NCBI RefSeq assembly: GCF_001420595.1
Contig: NZ_LJIX01000006.1
Coordinates: 2,341,058 to 2,405,057, forward strand
Reading direction: 5' to 3'
DNA: 64,000 nucleotides
DNA from: Cytobacillus solani
Lineage (GTDB): Bacteria > Bacillota > Bacilli > Bacillales > Cytobacillaceae
Positions 35,284-43,567 of the stretch are shown here, one piece after another (the first letter of the stretch is position 1; every line of letters begins with the position of its first letter). The position numbers were made by a program, and so were the translations under genes. Below the pieces are notes generated by a model. That model was not told the DNA's origin. It did not search any database and worked only from the letters and a program-made list of their open reading frames with translations.

Positions 35284-35904
35284 ATGCCGATTTCGTTCCC
35301 TGTAAGTATTAGAACAGAAAAGATAAGTGGTGGTAAAGATAAAAATATTTATTACCCTCAAGTGTTTAAAATGAAGAATGTACAATTAGAACAAAATATT
35401 AACCAAAAGATTGTTCATCAGACCCAACTACTTGTTAATGAATTAGTTGGTGGAGATCCATCATCCGTCGTTGAAATAATCGGTTCTTATGAAATAAAAA
35501 ATAACCAGCGGGAAGTTCTTAGCCTATCACTTTCAAATTATACGTACCATTATCATGCAGCACATGGCATGACGATTATTAAATCATTAACATTTGATTT
35601 AAATGAAGGAAAGCTTTGTACACTTAAGGATTTATTTAAGCCGGGCAGCAATTATGCAAAAAGGCTAACTGATTTGATAGAAAAGCAAATTAAACAACGA
35701 GATATCGAGCTTCTTAATCCATTAACTGAAATTAAGCCAAATCAAGACTTTTACATTGCAGATAAAGCACTTGTCATCTATTTTCAGCTTTATGAAATAA
35801 CGCCTTATGTATTTGGCTTCCCAATGTTCCCAATTTCCGTCTATGATCTGCAGGATATCATTGATGAAAATGGTCCGCTGGGCAGGATGGCAGAGAACAA
35901 TTAA
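35284..35904 (+). CDS. DUF4163/DUF3298-type protein
   Basis: About 206 residues. An N-terminal DUF4163-like half (YYPQVFKMKNVQLEQNINQKIVHQTQLLVNEL...GSYEIKNNQREVLSLSLSNYTYHYHAAHGMT) is followed by a DUF3298 half (LTFDLNEGKLCTLKDLFKPGSNYAKRLTDLI...FYIADKALVIYFQLYEITPYVFGFPMFPIS). In other proteins these domains sit outside the cell after an anchor (RsiV, PdaC), but here there is no signal peptide or anchor. GGAG lies close before the ATG at 35284. Function unknown. Confidence 0.75.
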   Translation: MPISFPVSIRTEKISGGKDKNIYYPQVFKMKNVQLEQNINQKIVHQTQLLVNELVGGDPSSVVEIIGSYEIKNNQREVLSLSLSNYTYHYHAAHGMTIIKSLTFDLNEGKLCTLKDLFKPGSNYAKRLTDLIEKQIKQRDIELLNPLTEIKPNQDFYIADKALVIYFQLYEITPYVFGFPMFPISVYDLQDIIDENGPLGRMAENN

Positions 35905-35941
35905 AGTGAATAGAAGACAATCTTCTTATAAATAGCAGCTG

Positions 35942-36910
35942 TTACTTATTCACAACATTCTTTGGAATATCTCCATTTAACACAAGGAGAAGATTATCTG
36001 CAGCAACTTCTGCCATTTTCATTCGCGTAGCGATGCTGGCACTTCCTATGTGGGGAAGTGTCACTACGTTTGGTAATGTAAGCAATGGGTGATCTAATGA
36101 GACAGGCTCCATTTCAAAAACGTCAAGACCTGCAGCCCAAATTTCTCCATCAGCAAGCGCTTGATATAGGTCGTTTTCGTTCACAATTCCTCCGCGTGCA
36201 GTGTTTATCAAAATGGCTGTATCCTTCATTAATAGAAACTGCTCCTTCTGAATCATGTAATGTGTTTCGGGTGTATAAGGAGTCATGATACAAACAAAAT
36301 CAGATTTTTTTAATAAGTCCTCTAATGTTGTATACTGTAATCCTAATTCCTTCTCAGCCTGAAGCTTTCTGTTTCGATTATGATAAAGGATATTCATATT
36401 GAATCCCTTTGCTCTCCTTGCTAGTGCTTCTCCAATTCTCCCTAAGCCAATAATCCCAATTGTGGAATTAAATATATCTTGACCAGTAAGCTGCATTGGA
36501 GACCAAGTCTCCCATTTTCCCTCCCGCATATAGGATGACGCTTCTGGAATCCTTCTTGCAGTAGCCATTAAAAGAGCAAATGTCAGGTCAGCGGTAGTTT
36601 CTGTTAACACACCTGGTGTATTAGTAACGATAATCCCTTTCTTGGAGGCTGCTTCAATATCAATATTGTTATATCCTACTGCCATATTGCTTATTACTTT
36701 TAGCTTTGTGGCGTTAATTAGTAATTCTTTATTAATTGTTTCAGTTAATAAGCAAAATAATCCATCTATCTCAGCAATTTTTTCTTCTAATACTTTCTGT
36801 GGAACTGGTATATCTTCATGCTCCCAAATAGATACATCGAAGCTTTTCTCTAGTTGATTTATGATTGGGATAGGTATTTTTCTAGTTATAAATATTTTCG
36901 GCTTCAACAT
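35942..36910 (-). CDS. D-isomer 2-hydroxyacid dehydrogenase (glyoxylate/hydroxypyruvate reductase type)
   Basis: 322 residues. NAD(P) motif GIIGLGRIGEALARRA, catalytic arginine in NTARGGIV, glutamate in AAGLDVFEMEP and histidine in LPHIGSAS, as in GyaR/GhrB enzymes. It likely interconverts hydroxypyruvate or glyoxylate with D-glycerate or glycolate. The ATG at 36910 has GGAGG close upstream. It lies 19 bp downstream of a glycerate kinase, suggesting a shared glycerate pathway. Confidence 0.9.
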   Translation of the reverse strand: MLKPKIFITRKIPIPIINQLEKSFDVSIWEHEDIPVPQKVLEEKIAEIDGLFCLLTETINKELLINATKLKVISNMAVGYNNIDIEAASKKGIIVTNTPGVLTETTADLTFALLMATARRIPEASSYMREGKWETWSPMQLTGQDIFNSTIGIIGLGRIGEALARRAKGFNMNILYHNRNRKLQAEKELGLQYTTLEDLLKKSDFVCIMTPYTPETHYMIQKEQFLLMKDTAILINTARGGIVNENDLYQALADGEIWAAGLDVFEMEPVSLDHPLLTLPNVVTLPHIGSASIATRMKMAEVAADNLLLVLNGDIPKNVVNK

Positions 36911-36929
36911 GATTTCCTCCATGAAATTT

Positions 36930-38063
36930 TTATGTGAGAGCGCTAAGAAAACGCATAATTTGCTCCGTTCGTTCTATCGTCCACTTTGATGAATTCGCCA
37001 TGGCAGTTTCAAGTGAACAAGGACCAGGTACAATTGAAAATGCACTGCTAATGCCCAGTTCGTTCATTTGATATTCATCTAGAAGTAAGCTGCCACATAG
37101 TGCAATTACTGGAATATGATGCTTTTTTGCTATTTTACTAACCCCTGTGATTACTTTTCCAGAGAGTGTCTGGCTATCTAGTTTTCCCTCACCTGTAATG
37201 ATGAGGTCTGCCCCTTTTATTTTCTCTTCAAATTGAATAGCCCCCATTACAACTTCTATTCCAGATCGTATCGAAGAACGGAAAAAGGCTGTTAAGGCTG
37301 CACCAGTTCCTCCAGCTGCTCCTCCGCCAACAATCTTGCAGAGATTCATATTTTTTTGCTTCTGAACAATTTTACTATAATGAAATAATGCTTGATCCAA
37401 TTTCATTACGTCACTTGCAGAAGCGCCCTTTTGCGGACCAAAAATTGTTGAAGCCCCATTCGGACCACATAAAGGATTCGTTACATCACTTGCAATTAAA
37501 ATGGATGACTCTTTAATTCGCGAATCTATACCTGAATCATCTATAAATGCCAAGTTTATTAAAGCTGCTCCGCCTTCAGCTAGTTCAAGCCCATCATTTG
37601 AGTAAAATCTTACCCCTAATGCTTTCAACAACCCGGTGCCTCCATCATTTGTTGCACTTCCACCGAGACCAATAATAAACTTGCGATAGTTTCTATCGAG
37701 TGCGTGCTTGATTAGCTCACCAGTTCCATAACTTGTTGCCAGCAATGGATTTCTTTCCTCTCTCGATAAGAGTGTAAGACCAGAAGCTTGAGCCATTTCA
37801 ATAACCGCAGTTTCTTGATCCCCTAATAAACCGATTGTTGCCAATACGGGTGTTCCTATTGGTCCCTTAACTTCAAATTCTATGAAGGAACCTCCAGAAG
37901 AATAGACGAGATTCTCCATTGTCCCTTCTCCGCCGTCAGCTAAAGGAACTTCTATTACTTCTGCCTTTGGGAAAACACGATGCACACCAGCTTTCACAGA
38001 TGTACAAATATCTCGTGCGGAGATGGCTCCTTTAAAAGAATCAGGTGCGATGACTATTTTCAC
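36930..38063 (-). CDS. Glycerate kinase (GarK/GlxK family)
   Basis: 377 residues. VKIVIAPDSFKGAISARDICTSVKAGV at the start and VPLADGGEGTMENLVYSSGG are the glycerate kinase family signatures; later LGGSATNDGGTGLLKALG, GGGAAGGTGAAL and ITGEGKLDSQTLSGK match too. It phosphorylates D-glycerate to 2- or 3-phosphoglycerate. The GTG at 38063 has GGAGG 7 nt upstream, so the longer frame upstream is not used. It sits between two 2-hydroxyacid dehydrogenases. Confidence 0.93.
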   Translation of the reverse strand: MKIVIAPDSFKGAISARDICTSVKAGVHRVFPKAEVIEVPLADGGEGTMENLVYSSGGSFIEFEVKGPIGTPVLATIGLLGDQETAVIEMAQASGLTLLSREERNPLLATSYGTGELIKHALDRNYRKFIIGLGGSATNDGGTGLLKALGVRFYSNDGLELAEGGAALINLAFIDDSGIDSRIKESSILIASDVTNPLCGPNGASTIFGPQKGASASDVMKLDQALFHYSKIVQKQKNMNLCKIVGGGAAGGTGAALTAFFRSSIRSGIEVVMGAIQFEEKIKGADLIITGEGKLDSQTLSGKVITGVSKIAKKHHIPVIALCGSLLLDEYQMNELGISSAFSIVPGPCSLETAMANSSKWTIERTEQIMRFLSALT

Positions 38064-38131
38064 TGAAGCACCTCCAATATTAAACTCGAATATTTTATCT
38101 TTCTGCTTACAATATATCACAAACTAGTAAA

Positions 38132-39061
38132 TTAATACCCCTTTGAAAAATCAACTTGATTAAGCAATTTTTCGTTTTTTTCAATTTTACGTAATGTGTC
38201 AAAAAAGTATGAAATCGCTTCATTCAGATCCGTAACTGCTGAAATATGTGGGGTGATAATAATATCGTCTCTTAACCATAATGTTGAGTCATCTGGAAGG
38301 GGTTCAGTAGTAAGTACGTCTAATACTGCGTACCTTATTTTACCTGCATTCAAACCTTCAATCAGTGCTTTTTCATCAACTGTTGCACCCCTGCCGACAT
38401 TGATAAAAGCAGCCCCATTAAAGTTGCTAAATAACTCGTTATCAAAAAGTTTATTTGTTTCCTTTGTCAAAGGCAGTGTGCTTATTATCCAATCTGCAAG
38501 TGTTAGCAATGGACCCGAAGAAGTAGTTTTCGTGACTTCTTTAAAAAAATCTTTTTGCTTTCCACTTTGAGATACGCCGTAAACCTTTGCACCAAACTGA
38601 TCAAATGTCTTTGCAACTTCTTGTCCAATTTCTCCCGATCCAAAAATAACAATTGTTAGATCCTTCACCATTTTTGGCGTCTTTGGAGCCCACTCCTTTT
38701 GACTCTGTTTTTCCTTAAAATACTTATGAAATTGGAGGTCTCTTAACACATAGCTTAGGCAATACTCACTAATTCTTTCACCAAAAGAACAAAAGGTACG
38801 AGTAAGTAGGGTATTTTCCTTCCATCCATCAATCTCTAAAAAGTTATTTACACCTGCATTAAAGGAATGAACCCATTTCAAATTTGATGGATTGAAGCCA
38901 GGACACGGTTTAGACCCAATATATGCTTCTGCCCACGATAAATCTTCTAATGTGATTTCATCAACAGGAATAAATCGGAAATGTTGAGATTCTTCATTTG
39001 TTAATTGTTTTTGAAAAAGTTCTTCATATTCTCCGGCCACAAGTATATTTTTAATGTCCAT
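38132..39061 (-). CDS. D-2-hydroxyacid dehydrogenase (GhrA-like)
   Basis: 309 residues. The NAD-binding motif is LTIVIFGSGEIGQEVAKTFDQFGAKV; the catalytic arginine is in INVGRGATVDEKAL, the acid in LDVLTTEPLP and the histidine in ITPHISA. The N-terminal half is divergent and short, like GhrA-type glyoxylate/hydroxypyruvate reductases. First of the three-gene glycerate set (68 bp before the kinase). Confidence 0.85.
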   Translation of the reverse strand: MDIKNILVAGEYEELFQKQLTNEESQHFRFIPVDEITLEDLSWAEAYIGSKPCPGFNPSNLKWVHSFNAGVNNFLEIDGWKENTLLTRTFCSFGERISEYCLSYVLRDLQFHKYFKEKQSQKEWAPKTPKMVKDLTIVIFGSGEIGQEVAKTFDQFGAKVYGVSQSGKQKDFFKEVTKTTSSGPLLTLADWIISTLPLTKETNKLFDNELFSNFNGAAFINVGRGATVDEKALIEGLNAGKIRYAVLDVLTTEPLPDDSTLWLRDDIIITPHISAVTDLNEAISYFFDTLRKIEKNEKLLNQVDFSKGY

Positions 39062-39088
39062 TAGAATTCCTCCAGATTATTATTCGCG

Positions 39089-39134
39089 AAATAAGGCACA
39101 GCAAGCAGGTTTTTACCGCTCGTTGTGCCTTATT
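39089..39134 (-). terminator. Terminator between RNase J and the glycerate genes
   Basis: AAATAAGGCACAGC (39089-39102) pairs with the arm ending TGTGCCTTATTT (to 39134), with an inner AGGT/ACC extension. It lies about 46 bp past the RNase J stop. Confidence 0.75.
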
Positions 39135-39179
39135 TTATCGTATTTAACTATTTACGGGAAAATTATTGGTTTTTCAAAT

Positions 39180-40847
39180 TTAAATATCCATCAAGATAGG
39201 AACAATCATTGGCTCCTTTCTCGTACCTTCTTTTACATATTGTGCAACAGACCTTTTTAATTGTTTTTTTATGACATTCCATGAATATCTATTTGCTTCA
39301 TGTAGCTCATTGATTGTTTCAATCGTCATTTGTTTCATTCCTTTTCGGAGTTCAGAGAAATTCTGATCGACAAATCCTCGAGAAATAATTTCAGGTTCGG
39401 ATAGTAGTTTTCCTTCCTGTTTATTCATCGGTATAATAATTATGAGCATTCCTTCCTCTGAAATTTGTTTACGGTCCCGTAATACAAATTCCATTTTCCC
39501 TATATCCACTCCGTCAACATATGTGTTCCCACTCGGGATGTTTCTCGTACTACGGGCAATAGCATTTTCTATATCTACAACATCACCATTTCTTAAGATA
39601 AAAGTATGGCCTTTTTCTACACCTACTGATTCTGCAAGCATCCGGTGATGATGCAGCATTCGATATTCCCCATGAATAGGAATAAAGTATTTCGGCTTCA
39701 TAAGAGTTAGCATGAGCCTTAAATCTTCTTGATACCCATGACCTGAAACATGTATTCCTGAACTACTTCCAGATCCATAAATAACATGAGCTCCAAGTTT
39801 ATATAAGTTGTCGACAATACTACTTACATTCCTTTCGTTCCCAGGGATTGGACCTGCTGCAATGATAACCGTATCTTCGGATAAAATCTCTACATCACGA
39901 AAGTTTCCAGTGGACAGACGACTAAGGGCTGCCATGGACTCTCCTTGACTCCCAGTGCATAAAATAGTCACCATTTCTGGAGGCAAGCCATTAATTTCAC
40001 GAGCTTCAATTAACATACCATTAGGAATGGTTAAGTAGCCACGTTCCATCGCCACACCTACTACATTCACCATCGACCGACCAAGTAATGCTATTTTTCG
40101 CTCCGTTTTCTCCGCAGCATTGACAACCTGTTGAATACGGCTAACATTTGAAGCGAAAGTAGATACAATCACCTTTCGTCTCGCCCTAATAAAAATCTGA
40201 TCTAAATTTTCACCTACCATTTGTTCGGAAGGAGTATAGCCAGTTCGCTCAGCATTGGTACTTTCCGATAAAAGGAGGAGTAAACCTTTATTCCCGAATT
40301 CAGCCATTTTGTGAATTTCTGGACGCTCATTATTCGCAGGGGTCCAATCAAACTTGAAGTCCCCAGTATGTACAATCGTTCCTTCAGGAGTATTGAATAC
40401 AATCCCTAAACAATCGGGAATACTATGATTTACTTTGAAAAAGTTAATATTCATTTCACCGATTTGGACGACCGAATCTGAATTAATTTCAATCAGTTCA
40501 CTTTCTCGTAAAAAACGATGTTCCCTTAATTTGAGTTCAATTAGTCCCAATGTGAATCGTGTCGCATATACTGGCACATTTACTTCTTTTAAGAAGAAAG
40601 GGACTCCCCCAATATGATCTTCATGGCCATGTGTAACAATTAAGCCACGCACTCGATCTTTATTTTCGATAATGTAAGAAAAATCGGGGATAATTAAATC
40701 AATCCCTAACAAACTTTCATCAGGAAACTTATTTCCACAATCGATAATTATAATATCATTTCCATATTCAATGACATACATATTTTTTCCGATTTCATTT
40801 AAGCCGCCAAGGGAAAAAACAGATATTACATTCCCTTTTATCCCCAT
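39180..40847 (-). CDS. rnj: Ribonuclease J
   Basis: 555 residues, the exact length of B. subtilis RNase J1. The metallo-beta-lactamase metal motif is HGHEDH (73-78), followed by VHTGDFKFD, the beta-CASP motifs STFASNVSRIQQVV and GSQGESMAALSRLS, and HVSGHGYQEDLRLMLTLMKPKYFIPIHGEYRM. The C-terminal domain is complete. RNase J has 5'-3' exonuclease and endonuclease activity in mRNA decay. The gene is monocistronic and not in the usual rnjA or rnjB settings (rnjA lies next to rpoY-type genes in relatives), so it may be an extra paralogue. GGAGGA precedes the ATG. Confidence 0.9.
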   Translation of the reverse strand: MGIKGNVISVFSLGGLNEIGKNMYVIEYGNDIIIIDCGNKFPDESLLGIDLIIPDFSYIIENKDRVRGLIVTHGHEDHIGGVPFFLKEVNVPVYATRFTLGLIELKLREHRFLRESELIEINSDSVVQIGEMNINFFKVNHSIPDCLGIVFNTPEGTIVHTGDFKFDWTPANNERPEIHKMAEFGNKGLLLLLSESTNAERTGYTPSEQMVGENLDQIFIRARRKVIVSTFASNVSRIQQVVNAAEKTERKIALLGRSMVNVVGVAMERGYLTIPNGMLIEAREINGLPPEMVTILCTGSQGESMAALSRLSTGNFRDVEILSEDTVIIAAGPIPGNERNVSSIVDNLYKLGAHVIYGSGSSSGIHVSGHGYQEDLRLMLTLMKPKYFIPIHGEYRMLHHHRMLAESVGVEKGHTFILRNGDVVDIENAIARSTRNIPSGNTYVDGVDIGKMEFVLRDRKQISEEGMLIIIIPMNKQEGKLLSEPEIISRGFVDQNFSELRKGMKQMTIETINELHEANRYSWNVIKKQLKRSVAQYVKEGTRKEPMIVPILMDI

Positions 40848-40965
40848 TTGAATTCCTCCTAATATCAATTTGCTTTAGTATTTCCATGATTTTTGTTTTT
40901 ATCTGCGAGCACAATATGGGACGGTTCTTTTGTTTACAAGAAAACGAGAGAGCCGTCCCCGTGTA

Positions 40966-41505
40966 TTAGTGACTAATTGAATGAGCGAGCGTAGTATGCC
41001 TGCGAATGGCAGCAACGAATTCTACAAAAAAGTAAAATAACGTGATTGGCCAAAGGAAATTCCATATCAGACCAATACCTTCGTAGGAGGTAAGAACGAC
41101 AGGATGGATTATCTTTAAACAGAATAAGGACAACACAACCCAGCAGACTGAAAAAGGAAGACAAATATGGCCGTGCAGCTGAAGTGGGAGGTTTGAATAA
41201 TCCCACCATTGCCGATTAAAAATCTTTTGCAGCAGCATCCCACTTGCATATTCAACAATAGTTGGGATTAGGAAGCATAGAAGAATGGCAATCATCCAAT
41301 TTGTTTCAGGTGTGACGAAATAAACCAATAACAAAGGTGCAAAGCCATACATCGGTTTAAAAGGACCAATGAGAAAGTTGGGTTTGAAAAATTTGCGGTT
41401 GGTAATGAGGTTATAACAATTCTCCAACAGCCATCCAAAAAGTGAATAAATGGTAAAAAAATACATAGCCATACCTGCTTCTTTTATGAAAATCATGCTA
41501 GTCAT
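40966..41505 (-). CDS. Putative ABC-transporter type IV (CmpB-like) membrane protein
   Basis: About 179 residues with five or six helices: MAMYFFTIYSLFGWLLENCYNLITNRKFFKPNFLIGPFKPMYGFAPLLLVYF and GHICLPFSVCWVVLSL match the PF06541-type family in which GWLLE..N is followed by G[PF].P[ML]YG. Members are poorly characterised. GGAGG lies 11 nt before the ATG at 41505; longer starts have no site. Confidence 0.75.
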   Translation of the reverse strand: MTSMIFIKEAGMAMYFFTIYSLFGWLLENCYNLITNRKFFKPNFLIGPFKPMYGFAPLLLVYFVTPETNWMIAILLCFLIPTIVEYASGMLLQKIFNRQWWDYSNLPLQLHGHICLPFSVCWVVLSLFCLKIIHPVVLTSYEGIGLIWNFLWPITLFYFFVEFVAAIRRHTTLAHSISH

Positions 41506-41603
41506 TTTGCTTACAACCTCCATATTCATTATACTTACTATAGGTTTTGCAAACTAAATAACAGGTATACAACTATTTAGCTCTTTTGTGATTTTTTAAC
41601 AGC

Positions 41604-41641
41604 AAAAAATCACCTAGTACAAAAACTGTACTAGGTGATTT
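41604..41641 (-). terminator. Terminator after the DUF438 gene
   Basis: AATCACCTAGTAC (41608-41620) and GTACTAGGTGATT (41628-41640) pair perfectly; TTTTTT follows on the minus strand, right behind the stop at 41644. Confidence 0.88.
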
Positions 41642-41643
41642 TA

Positions 41644-42873
41644 CTAAGATAAGATTCGTTTTTCCCCGTTGATTGCCTGAATCGGGTCAATATTTTGAGT
41701 GAATTCGAGTGTACCCACATATTCCCCGCTTTCATCCCTGACAGCGAAGTAGCGAATGTATACATATTTATCTCGGAACTTTATATAGAAATCTTCATGT
41801 TCCTTTCTGCCGGCTTTAAAGTCTGCTAATAGCTCCTCTACTACATGAACACTTCTAGGCGGATGGCAGTTTTGTACGGTACGTCCAATGACTGCTTTTG
41901 TTCTTGCAAAGATTCGTTCTTTTCCATGTGAGAAGTAGCGAACGACATCATCCTGATCAATGAATGTAATATCAACAGGCAGATGATTTAAAAGCAGCTC
42001 CAGTTGTTTTAAGGATAATAAACCTGTTTCCATTTTTATATATCCATCAGAAATGGATTTCTCACTTATTTCATTTCTTTCAGGCTTCCACTCTCCAGCA
42101 GGGCCAGTTAAACAAAAGCCAATTTCATCACTTTCACGGGCAATCTTTACCCATTCATCCTCTGTTAAGTTTTGCAGGGCCATTGGGAACAGGATATTTT
42201 CTTCCCGATAAATCATATTAACGACTTCTTGAATTATAAAGCTGACGACTCCTGCAACAGCCTGCTTATCCCCATCATAATTTGTTAATTTTTGCTTTGC
42301 CTCTTTAATGGAATCTCGGATAAAATCATCAATTCTCCACATATTGTTGGTCGGCCCATAAATACCGTACTTTTCTAAATAAGGGAATATTAGATTTTCT
42401 TTTCGGCTGTAGTGCTTATCAATATCAAGTAAAAGATTGCAATCCTCTAGTAATTGGTAGACATTTTCTTCAGAATCATCCTGAATAAATTGCTCAAAAT
42501 GGGCTTGAACCTTCGTTTTTATCAGCTTATCAATTTCTTTGTTTTCCAAAATAAATGTATGAACTGGATGACCAGGTTCATCTTCTGGATGCTTGGTTCG
42601 TGGAGTCTCTTCAATTGAATCTCTAAAAATCTCTGTATGCAAGGAATATAACCGCTGAATTTCTTCTACTGGCAGATCATTGTCAAGCATTTCTTCATGT
42701 TTAAGCTGAGAGATTTCTTCGACAGTCACCTTACCGATAAAGGCATCGAAGTGTGCTTTCACTTCCTTAATATTTTTTCCATTGTAAAGATCTTTAAATA
42801 TTTGTCTTAAGATAGCCAGACGATCTGTATGGTTAGTGGATTGTAGTTCACGATTATTAATGAATTCACTCAT
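41644..42873 (-). CDS. DUF438 / hemerythrin / PAS sensor protein
   Basis: 409 residues in three parts. DUF438 is first (LRQIFKDLYNGKNIKEVKAHFDAFIGKVTVEEISQLKHEEML). Then comes a hemerythrin-like HHE bundle with metal-ligand residues in GHPVHTF, DIDKHYSRKENLIFPYLEKYG and IYREENILFPMAL. Last is a PAS domain (LLNHLPVDITFIDQDDVVRYFSHGKERIFARTKAVIGRTVQNCHPPRS...GTLEFTQNI). The set suggests sensing oxygen, NO or iron redox state. GGAG lies 7 nt before the ATG at 42873. An Fnr-like half-conserved dyad lies 86 bp upstream. Confidence 0.88.
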   Translation of the reverse strand: MSEFINNRELQSTNHTDRLAILRQIFKDLYNGKNIKEVKAHFDAFIGKVTVEEISQLKHEEMLDNDLPVEEIQRLYSLHTEIFRDSIEETPRTKHPEDEPGHPVHTFILENKEIDKLIKTKVQAHFEQFIQDDSEENVYQLLEDCNLLLDIDKHYSRKENLIFPYLEKYGIYGPTNNMWRIDDFIRDSIKEAKQKLTNYDGDKQAVAGVVSFIIQEVVNMIYREENILFPMALQNLTEDEWVKIARESDEIGFCLTGPAGEWKPERNEISEKSISDGYIKMETGLLSLKQLELLLNHLPVDITFIDQDDVVRYFSHGKERIFARTKAVIGRTVQNCHPPRSVHVVEELLADFKAGRKEHEDFYIKFRDKYVYIRYFAVRDESGEYVGTLEFTQNIDPIQAINGEKRILS

Positions 42874-42958
42874 TAAGATTCTCCTTCGCTTCATGGCATA
42901 ATAAATACAAGTGATAATGTTTCTCATGAATAAAATACCATTAATCTAAATGAATGAT

Positions 42959-42974
42959 TGTGATTCAAATCATG
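42959..42974. promoter_or_regulatory. Possible Fnr-like site upstream of the DUF438 gene
   Basis: TGTGA-6 bp-TCATG matches the Fnr/Crp-type consensus TGTGA-N6-TCACA at eight of ten positions. It fits anaerobic control of a hemerythrin protein, but single sites of this quality also occur by chance. Confidence 0.35.
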
Positions 42975-43091
42975 GTGAAGCAAAAATATCTGCTATTGTT
43001 TGCCTATAAGTAAGCGTAAGAATGAAACTTTATTAGTGTAGTTTCGTAATGTAATTGTAGAAGAACGAAAATAATTACGAGGAGAATCATT

Positions 43092-43529
43092 ATGAAAAAA
43101 CTTAATTTATTAATTGCTGTACTCGTATCCTTAATGTTAAGTGGCTGTTCGTTCTTAGGAGAAGTCAATGATTCCTTAGATTATGCCAATAAGGCGACAG
43201 ATCATATAAATACATTAAGTAATTTTGCTGAAACTGCACCGCAGATGATACAAGATGCTGCTACAAATGGAGAAGCGAAAGAGGAACTAGAGAATCAATT
43301 AAAAACTCTCATAGAAAAAATGGAAAAATTTAATGCTATTGATCCTCCATCCATTGCTGAAGATATCCACCAACAGCTTGTTGAAAAGAATGAGATAATT
43401 ATTGAGGAAATGAATCAAGTGATGGCCGATGGTGAAATTTTATTAGATAAAATTGAATCCACAGAGATATTTACAACGATCAATGAGATTACTACATTAT
43501 TAAATCAATTGAAAGAATTAGGTTTATAA
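43092..43529 (+). CDS. DUF6376 lipoprotein
   Basis: 145 residues. Lipoprotein signal MKKLNLLIAVLVSLMLSGCSF with lipobox cysteine 19, then a helical body (LDYANKATDHINTLSNFAETAPQMIQDAATN...LLDKIESTEIFTTINEITTLLNQLKELGL) of the DUF6376 family. Membrane-anchored on the outer face; role unknown. GAGGAGAA precedes the ATG. Monocistronic, ended by the hairpin at 43532. Confidence 0.85.
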   Translation: MKKLNLLIAVLVSLMLSGCSFLGEVNDSLDYANKATDHINTLSNFAETAPQMIQDAATNGEAKEELENQLKTLIEKMEKFNAIDPPSIAEDIHQQLVEKNEIIIEEMNQVMADGEILLDKIESTEIFTTINEITTLLNQLKELGL

Positions 43530-43531
43530 GC

Positions 43532-43560
43532 GAGCTCCACCAATTGGTGAAGCTCTTTTT
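43532..43560. terminator. Terminator shared by the lipoprotein and TetM-like genes
   Basis: GAGCTCCACC/GGTGAAGCTC, one mismatch, 4-nt loop, followed on the plus strand by TTTTTTG, between two convergent genes. Confidence 0.8.
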
Positions 43561-43567
43561 TGACCTT

